The notes under the pieces: model-generated
Seen by the model: the letters and a program-made list of their open reading frames with translations, nothing else
What the model was told of the DNA's origin: nothing
The model's database searches: none
Source: an uncultured Methylococcales bacterium
GTDB taxonomy: Bacteria; Pseudomonadota; Gammaproteobacteria; Methylococcales; Methylomonadaceae
Length of the DNA stretch: 64,000 bases
Direction of reading: 5' to 3'
NCBI GenBank assembly: GCA_913019935.1
Contig: CAJVZC010000002.1
Span: forward strand, 29,593-93,592
In this document: positions 57,620-64,000 of the stretch, one piece after another
Layout of the letters: every line of letters begins with the position of its first letter
Position numbering within the stretch: the stretch's first letter is position 1
Made by a program: the position numbers and the translations under genes

Positions 57620-59467
57620 CTACAGTGACAAACGCTTTACTCGTTGCTTGCCGTATATTAAATTAATCATCATCCGTGTTCCCATAATTGCGGTAAACAT
57701 AGAGGTCATAATTCCAAGCGATAATGTGACTGCAAAGCCCTTAATCGGCCCAGTACCAAAACCAAAGAGCACCAATGCGACCAGCAAGGTAGTAATATTA
57801 GCATCGAAAATAGTACCAAACGCTTTTTCATAGCCCGCGTAGATACTCGCTTGGGGAGAATTACCGTTTCGTAATTCTTCTCGTATACGCTCGAATATCA
57901 GTACATTCGCATCCACCGCCATACCGACGGTTAAAACAATCCCCGCAATCCCTGGCAATGTCAACGTTGCCTGAATCATCGATAATAAGGCGATAATAAT
58001 CACTAGATTAAATGCTAATGCCACATTGGCGACTAAACCAAACACCTTGTAATAGGCGGCCATAAAAACCAGCACTAAAACAAAACCCACAAAAACTGAT
58101 AGCGTTCCTTGGTTGATATTATCCTGCCCTAAACTCGGACCCACTGTTCTTTCTTCTACTATTTCAATCGGGGCCGCTAACGCACCTGCTCGTAACAATA
58201 AGGCTAGATTGCGCGCTTCAGTGGTACTGTCTAAGCCGGTAATTTGAAACCTTTTACTAAAGACACCTTGAATAGTGGCAACATTGATGACTTCTTCAAG
58301 CTTTTCCTTATGACGAATCTTCTTGCCATTACTGATACGTGTTTCCACCTTATTTTCAATAAAGACAACCGCCATGGGTTTACCAATATTATCACGCGTT
58401 GTCCGCCCCATTTTCTTAGCGCCGATCCCGTCTAGGGTAATATAGACAGCCGCTGAATTATTTTGGTCAAGCCCTGAAGAAGCATCAACAATTTGATCAC
58501 CGGTAACAATAATCTGACGCTTCAACAATATCGGCTTACCATTACGCTCACGATAAAGTCGTGTGCCAATCGGTTGTTTACCTTTAGCCGCACGTTGAGC
58601 GTCATGTTTAACATCAACCATTCTGAATTCTAATGACGCTGTCGCACCCAGAATTTCTTTTGCTCTCGTGGTATCTTGAACCCCTGGCAATTGCACAACA
58701 ATCCGTGCATCTCCTTGCTGTTGAATAATCGGCTCCGCGACACCCAATTCATTAACTCGATTCCGCAGTGTGGTCATGTTTTGAGCTAATGCAAACTTCT
58801 TTATTTGTTTTTGTTCATCAAGCGAAATACGCGCCTCAATAACAAATAACTCTTTACCATCACTCAGTTTAAGATTTCTAAATTCAGTACCTAGCACAGC
58901 TTTGGCATTAGCCGCATCCGCTTCTGATTTTAATTTAACTTGAACAAAGTCATTAACCTTCGCAATCGAAGCATAGCGAATTTTCTCAGCCCGTAATGCC
59001 CCTCGAATATCACCGACATAACGTTCCTCTGCTTGTTTGACTGCCGCATCCATGTCGACCTCAAGCAAAAAATGAACGCCCCCTCGCAAGTCTAAACCTA
59101 AGTACATCGGTTCAGCAGCAATAGCTCGCAACCAAGCCGGTGTTGCAGGAGCCAAGTTTAAGGCGGTCGTAAACCCTCGCCCTAAAGCACTTTTTAAATA
59201 ATCAGCTGCTTTCATCTGATCATCAAGGTTTTCCAGTCGAACGAGTATTTGATCGTCTTTAAATTCAATCGCCTTTGCAACAATACCTTGCGCTGTTAAG
59301 GTTTCTTTAATTAAATTAAGCTGGTCGTCATTAAGTTGCGTGGTCCGGGTTGATGAAATCTGTACCGAAGGGTCGTCACCATAGATATTAGGTAACGCAT
59401 AAAGCAAGCCTAAGCCCAAGACCATAACAACAAATAAATTTTTCCAAAGCGGGAAAGTATTCTGCAT
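57620..59467 (-). CDS. secD: Protein translocase subunit SecD
   Basis: SecD is the larger partner of SecF. The 615-residue protein has an N-terminal transmembrane helix, the conserved GLDLRGGVHFLLEVD near 124-138, a large periplasmic domain, and a C-terminal five-helix bundle with GMAVDANVLIFERIREELR near 516-534. It lies between yajC and secF in the standard order. Confidence 0.97.
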   Translation of the reverse strand: MQNTFPLWKNLFVVMVLGLGLLYALPNIYGDDPSVQISSTRTTQLNDDQLNLIKETLTAQGIVAKAIEFKDDQILVRLENLDDQMKAADYLKSALGRGFTTALNLAPATPAWLRAIAAEPMYLGLDLRGGVHFLLEVDMDAAVKQAEERYVGDIRGALRAEKIRYASIAKVNDFVQVKLKSEADAANAKAVLGTEFRNLKLSDGKELFVIEARISLDEQKQIKKFALAQNMTTLRNRVNELGVAEPIIQQQGDARIVVQLPGVQDTTRAKEILGATASLEFRMVDVKHDAQRAAKGKQPIGTRLYRERNGKPILLKRQIIVTGDQIVDASSGLDQNNSAAVYITLDGIGAKKMGRTTRDNIGKPMAVVFIENKVETRISNGKKIRHKEKLEEVINVATIQGVFSKRFQITGLDSTTEARNLALLLRAGALAAPIEIVEERTVGPSLGQDNINQGTLSVFVGFVLVLVFMAAYYKVFGLVANVALAFNLVIIIALLSMIQATLTLPGIAGIVLTVGMAVDANVLIFERIREELRNGNSPQASIYAGYEKAFGTIFDANITTLLVALVLFGFGTGPIKGFAVTLSLGIMTSMFTAIMGTRMMINLIYGKQRVKRLSL

Positions 59468-59562
59468 AGTAATTCCAAAAACTAAATGAATTCATAAAAA
59501 CAACACCCTTAGACCGAGACTTTTCATGCTCAACCTAAGGGGAAATATTTCGAAGAGACGAC

Positions 59563-59931
59563 TTATGAATTATTTAATCGCTTGCTTTGAACTTTAAAAG
59601 TGCCTTTAGGCATTAAATTTTGAATCGCTTGTCTTTGTACTTGTACAACAACATTATTGCCGATATCTACCTGCACAAAGTTATCATCCAAACTTACCAC
59701 TCGACCCAACATTCCACCGTTAGTAACCACTTCAGCCCCTTTTGATAAAGCGCCGATCATCTTCTTTTGCTCTTTACCTTTTTTCTGTTGTGGTCGAATA
59801 AATAAAATATAGAAAAAAAACAAAATCCCTAGAGGAAAAGCTAAACCTTGCCACCCAGGACCGTCTACTGCAGCTGCTCCAGCTGCCACGGTTTCACCAA
59901 CCGCTAATGCGTCAGAAATAAAAAAACTCAT
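59563..59931 (-). CDS. yajC: Preprotein translocase subunit YajC
   Basis: YajC is a small inner-membrane component of the SecDF-YajC complex. The 122-residue protein has one transmembrane helix (about 29-46) directly followed by IRPQQKKGKEQKKM, the family signature, and a beta-rich cytoplasmic domain (GAEVVTNGGMLGRVVSLDDNFVQVDIG). It is between tgt and secD. Confidence 0.96.
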   Translation of the reverse strand: MSFFISDALAVGETVAAGAAAVDGPGWQGLAFPLGILFFFYILFIRPQQKKGKEQKKMIGALSKGAEVVTNGGMLGRVVSLDDNFVQVDIGNNVVVQVQRQAIQNLMPKGTFKVQSKRLNNS

Positions 59932-59982
59932 TGTCTTATGCCCACTGTTTAAAATATTAGTTTGATTAGAAAAAACATACCA

Positions 59983-61107
<1,125 letters not shown>

Positions 61108-61191
61108 CTAAAAACAAAACTTAAAAGCCAAGCGTAAAAAAATCACGCCCACACGAAAAAATACTCTCGACACTCACAGTCGCTCTAATCC

Positions 61192-62412
61192 TTATCGATC
61201 AATTATGGGCTGACCTTTTGCTAATTTTGGTAGCCGCCCCTCTAAACCCATGGCATAACGCATGACCCTATAGCGCGCTGGAGAAAAACGGTCGGCAAAC
61301 CCTAAAGCAATATTACGCAATAATTGTAACGGGCGGACTTGGTTACTAAATACCCGATAAAAAACTTCCATGACATTCATCATTTTCAAGTTTTCATTGC
61401 GCCGCAAACTTTCATAACGCCTTAACACTTTCAAGGAATTAATTTCCTCCCCGTTATACTGCGCTGTGACCAAGACTTCCGCTAATGCCGCTGCATCGAG
61501 CAACCCGATATTGACACCTTGCCCGGCCAAAGGATTGATCATGTGTGCCGCATCCCCCACCAACGCAACCCCAGGCTTAACATAACTTAGCGCATGCTGG
61601 CGCTTAAGCGGAAAACTCGCAACACCCAGAACCTCACTAACAGCGCCCAAACATTCTGGAAAACTAGCCATCAACTCTTCCAACAACACCGCTTTCGGTA
61701 AGGCCTTAAGGCGCTGAACCTCGTCAGGCGAGTTGTACCAAACCACGGATCCAAAACGCCCGGTTAATGGCAAAAATGCTTGGGGACCACTCGGAACAAA
61801 GCGCTGCCAAGTGATATCTTGTTGCTCATATTCGGTTGCCACATAAAGCACCATAGCCTGTTGTTCATAATCCCAGCTATTAACCCCTAACCCCACCGTT
61901 TGCCTGATTTTTGAATTACCGCCATCCGCAGCAACCAACAGCCGCGTTTGACATCGTCGGCCACTCTCCAACTCTATCGTTGTCGAATCAGGACCGTAAT
62001 CAATTTTGGTAATCTTATCTGGACAGATCAACTCAACATTATCAAAGTCCTGTAACCGATCGAATAAAGCTAACTGTGTGACTCTATTCTCAACAATAAA
62101 ACCCAATTCAGACTGATTAATATCTTGACTTCGAAACTCAGGCCCATCACCTAACTCCCACACACGCATTCGTTTATAAGGACAAGCTCGCCGTTCAATA
62201 ATCCCGGGCCACACAGCTAAAGATTCAAAAATAGCCTGCGAGGCTTTACTCAAAGCTGAAATCCTTAAATCATGTGGTTGATCCAATTTAAAAGTTACCG
62301 GCACTGATTGCTCAATAACGCCCACTTTTAACGATGTATCCCCTAACGCACAACCCACAGTTGCACCCACCATGCCGCCACCGACAACAATGACATCAAA
62401 TTGTTTATCCAT
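61192..62412 (-). CDS. UbiH/UbiF/UbiI-family FAD-dependent ubiquinone hydroxylase
   Basis: This flavin monooxygenase hydroxylates a ring position of the ubiquinone precursor. The 406-residue protein has an N-terminal FAD motif VVGGGMVGATVGCALG near 10-25 and the family block GDAAHMINPLAGQGVNIGLLDAAALAEVL near 287-315. Members UbiH, UbiF and UbiI differ in regiospecificity and cannot be told apart by eye. Nothing else for ubiquinone synthesis lies in the window. The start is the ATG at 62412. Confidence 0.88.
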   Translation of the reverse strand: MDKQFDVIVVGGGMVGATVGCALGDTSLKVGVIEQSVPVTFKLDQPHDLRISALSKASQAIFESLAVWPGIIERRACPYKRMRVWELGDGPEFRSQDINQSELGFIVENRVTQLALFDRLQDFDNVELICPDKITKIDYGPDSTTIELESGRRCQTRLLVAADGGNSKIRQTVGLGVNSWDYEQQAMVLYVATEYEQQDITWQRFVPSGPQAFLPLTGRFGSVVWYNSPDEVQRLKALPKAVLLEELMASFPECLGAVSEVLGVASFPLKRQHALSYVKPGVALVGDAAHMINPLAGQGVNIGLLDAAALAEVLVTAQYNGEEINSLKVLRRYESLRRNENLKMMNVMEVFYRVFSNQVRPLQLLRNIALGFADRFSPARYRVMRYAMGLEGRLPKLAKGQPIIDR

Positions 62413-62789
62413 AAATACTCTTAAAATTAGTCAATTAAGCTTCGATTTGTTTGCTTTTTTACCCCACGGCAGCCTTTAAATAAAGCAAGGCACCGACACT
62501 AGCCTTGCTTTACGATGCTCTTTTTTTTATAATTACGAGGCTAATTTGTAGTGCGTGAGATTCTATCTCATTCATCACATTAAACGATAAAAATATGTCT
62601 TAGTATTAATTTTCGTAATGTTATTGGCGCTATGGGTACACTTTTTTTCATCCGTGTATCAAGTATTGCCTATACCTGATCTGCAGTAAACAAAAAATTC
62701 CAGATCAATACCCCAGCAAACCTTTGCTCTATAAAAACAGCAGGTTTGGGCGAAATGACTACTAGGCAATTAAACTAGGTGGTACAAAC
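62413..62789. promoter_or_regulatory. Divergent ubi/gltB region with several inverted repeats
   Basis: This 377-base gap has no gene. It contains a perfect 10-pair hairpin (62482-62491 with 62502-62511), followed 9 bases later by a T run starting at 62521. It also has an inverted repeat TGATCTG/CAGATCA (62677-62683, 62701-62707), and CAAACCT/AGGTTTG arms (62717-62723, 62742-62748) about 40 bases before the gltB start. The last two may be operator or leader structure for gltB. The first may be a terminator or attenuator of a plus-strand leader. No riboswitch class was recognised. Confidence 0.4.
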
Positions 62790-64000
62790 ATGTCCGTTAA
62801 AACATATAAGAAACCTCATAAACAAGGTTTATATGACCCTGCAAATGAAAAAGACAGCTGTGGTGTAGGTTTTATTGCCCATATCAAAGGTCATCGCTCA
62901 CATAAGATTATTCAAGATGCAGGTATTGCACTTGAAGCAATGACTCACCGCGGCGCTTGTGGTTGTGAAGCAAACACCGGTGACGGTGCTGGCATAATGA
63001 CCGCCTTACCGCATGACTTTTTCACTAAAGTAGCCTCAACAGACTTAGCTGTAACACTCCCTGCCCCTGGACACTATGCTGCAGGTTTGGTTTTCTTGCC
63101 ACAAGATGCCGACGAAAGAAACCAATGCAAAGCCATTGTCGAAGACTTTATACGCCAGCAAAATCAATCACTTATTGGATGGCGCCCGGTTCCTGTTGAC
63201 CCTGATGCTGCAGATATTGGCCCTTCTGCACGGGCAACCGAACCTGTTATTGAGCAACTTTTTATCGCCGCCTCTGAAGGTTTTAGCGACGACGCCTTTG
63301 AACGACAACTTTATTTAATTCGAAAACAGTCCACAAACCTCATCCGCAATAATAACGCGCTAGAACAACGCGCCATGTTCTACGTCTGTAGTTTGTCGAC
63401 CAAAGTCATTATCTATAAAGGTCAATTAATGCCTGAACAAGTCATGAAATATTTTCCTGACTTAAATGACCCTGACTTCACCTCTCACTTGGCCATGGTT
63501 CACTCGCGCTTCAGCACCAACACCTTCCCGTCATGGGACCGAGCCCAACCCAATCGTTTTATGAGCCATAATGGTGAAATAAACACCTTACGTGGCAACC
63601 AAAACTGGATGCGTGCCCGTGAAGGCATGCTGAACAGCGCCTTATTTGATAGTGAACTAGCTAAAATACTTCCTGTCGTTGAACCTGACTGTTCCGACTC
63701 AGGCACATTTGATAATGTTCTTGAATTCTTATTAATGAGCGGCCGAACACTTCAAGAAGCGGTCATGATGATGGTTCCTGAAGCATGGCAAAATCATGAA
63801 ACCATGTCCGAAGATAAACGTGCTTTTTATGAATATAATTCTGCACTAATGGAGCCATGGGACGGTCCAGCCTCTATCGTATTTACCGATGGTAAATACA
63901 TCGGCGCAGTGCTTGACCGTAACGGCCTACGTCCTAGCCGTTATTATCTGACCCATGATGATCATGTCATTATGGCCTCTGAAGTTGGTGTCGTCGCTAT
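62790..64000 (+). CDS. gltB: Glutamate synthase large subunit (partial, 3' end beyond window)
   Basis: GltB is the large subunit of NADPH-dependent glutamate synthase, which makes glutamate from glutamine and 2-oxoglutarate. The open frame from ATG 62790 runs to the window edge (about 403 residues). A propeptide of 23 residues precedes Cys24 in KDSCGVGFIA, which would become the N-terminal nucleophile of the Ntn glutaminase domain. Further signatures are MTHRGACGCEANTGDGAG, VHSRFSTNTFPSWDRAQP, MSHNGEINTLRGN and DRNGLRPSRYY. AGGTGGT lies seven bases before the start. Confidence 0.96.
   Translation, partial: MSVKTYKKPHKQGLYDPANEKDSCGVGFIAHIKGHRSHKIIQDAGIALEAMTHRGACGCEANTGDGAGIMTALPHDFFTKVASTDLAVTLPAPGHYAAGLVFLPQDADERNQCKAIVEDFIRQQNQSLIGWRPVPVDPDAADIGPSARATEPVIEQLFIAASEGFSDDAFERQLYLIRKQSTNLIRNNNALEQRAMFYVCSLSTKVIIYKGQLMPEQVMKYFPDLNDPDFTSHLAMVHSRFSTNTFPSWDRAQPNRFMSHNGEINTLRGNQNWMRAREGMLNSALFDSELAKILPVVEPDCSDSGTFDNVLEFLLMSGRTLQEAVMMMVPEAWQNHETMSEDKRAFYEYNSALMEPWDGPASIVFTDGKYIGAVLDRNGLRPSRYYLTHDDHVIMASEVGVVA

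Overview
The window is a 64 kb chromosomal stretch of an AT-rich gammaproteobacterium, most likely a methylotroph or methanotroph of the Methylococcales type. Two things point there. First, a dense serine-cycle locus (malyl-CoA lyase, malate thiokinase, serine-glyoxylate aminotransferase, hydroxypyruvate reductase, malate dehydrogenase, MtdA, glycerate kinase, SHMT, formate-THF ligase) spans about 36.8-49.0 kb. Second, classic gammaproteobacterial gene orders flank it: recA-recX-alaS-lysC-csrA-tRNASer(GCT), ndk-rlmN-pilW-hisS-yfgM-bamB-der, and tgt-yajC-secD-secF. The assignment rests on gene content and protein motifs read by eye; no database search was possible.

Layout. 1-3.2 kb: the nqrA-B-C end of a Na+-pumping NADH:quinone reductase operon, with nqrC cut by the window edge. 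3.4-25.9 kb: housekeeping genes in short operons, covering NAD synthesis (nadA), aspS, pyrimidine and arginine synthesis (pyrC, argD, argF, argA, argG), ilvD, siroheme (cysG), RNA processing (rnt, rppH), outer-membrane lipid transport (mlaA), lpdA, a small c-type cytochrome, an orphan TolC-family protein and two unrecognised membrane proteins. 26.07-26.23 kb: tRNA-Asn(GTT) and tRNA-Arg(ACG).

26.2-30.8 kb is the accessory region. In E. coli csrA is followed by serV (tRNA-Ser GCU) and then the argVYZQ tRNA-Arg(ACG) genes. Here the same csrA, tRNA-Ser(GCT), tRNA-Arg(ACG) order is kept, but about 4.6 kb separates the two tRNAs. This island carries a 413-residue protein with the motif set of single-subunit (T7 RNA polymerase / DNA polymerase I type) nucleic acid polymerases. 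It also carries a tandem pair of small paralogous genes, the second decayed, a lipoprotein with a BamE-like partner, and a frameshifted secreted YHYH/HNH nuclease. No integrase or transposase is visible.

30.8-36.7 kb: tRNA-Ser, csrA, lysC, alaS, recX, recA. 36.8-49.0 kb: the serine-cycle cluster, organised around a divergent promoter region between mcl and sgaA. Its genes together take formaldehyde- or formate-derived C1 units (FtfL, MtdA) into serine (GlyA), then to hydroxypyruvate, glycerate and 2-phosphoglycerate (Sga, Hpr, Gck). They return C4 carbon through malate, malyl-CoA and glyoxylate (Mdh, MtkAB, Mcl). No ppc, eno or fch gene is in the window. 49-62.4 kb: tpx, der, bamB, yfgM-like, hisS, pilW, rlmN, ndk, secF, secD, yajC, tgt and a UbiH-family hydroxylase, all on the minus strand. 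62.8-64.0 kb: the start of gltB on the plus strand, running off the window.
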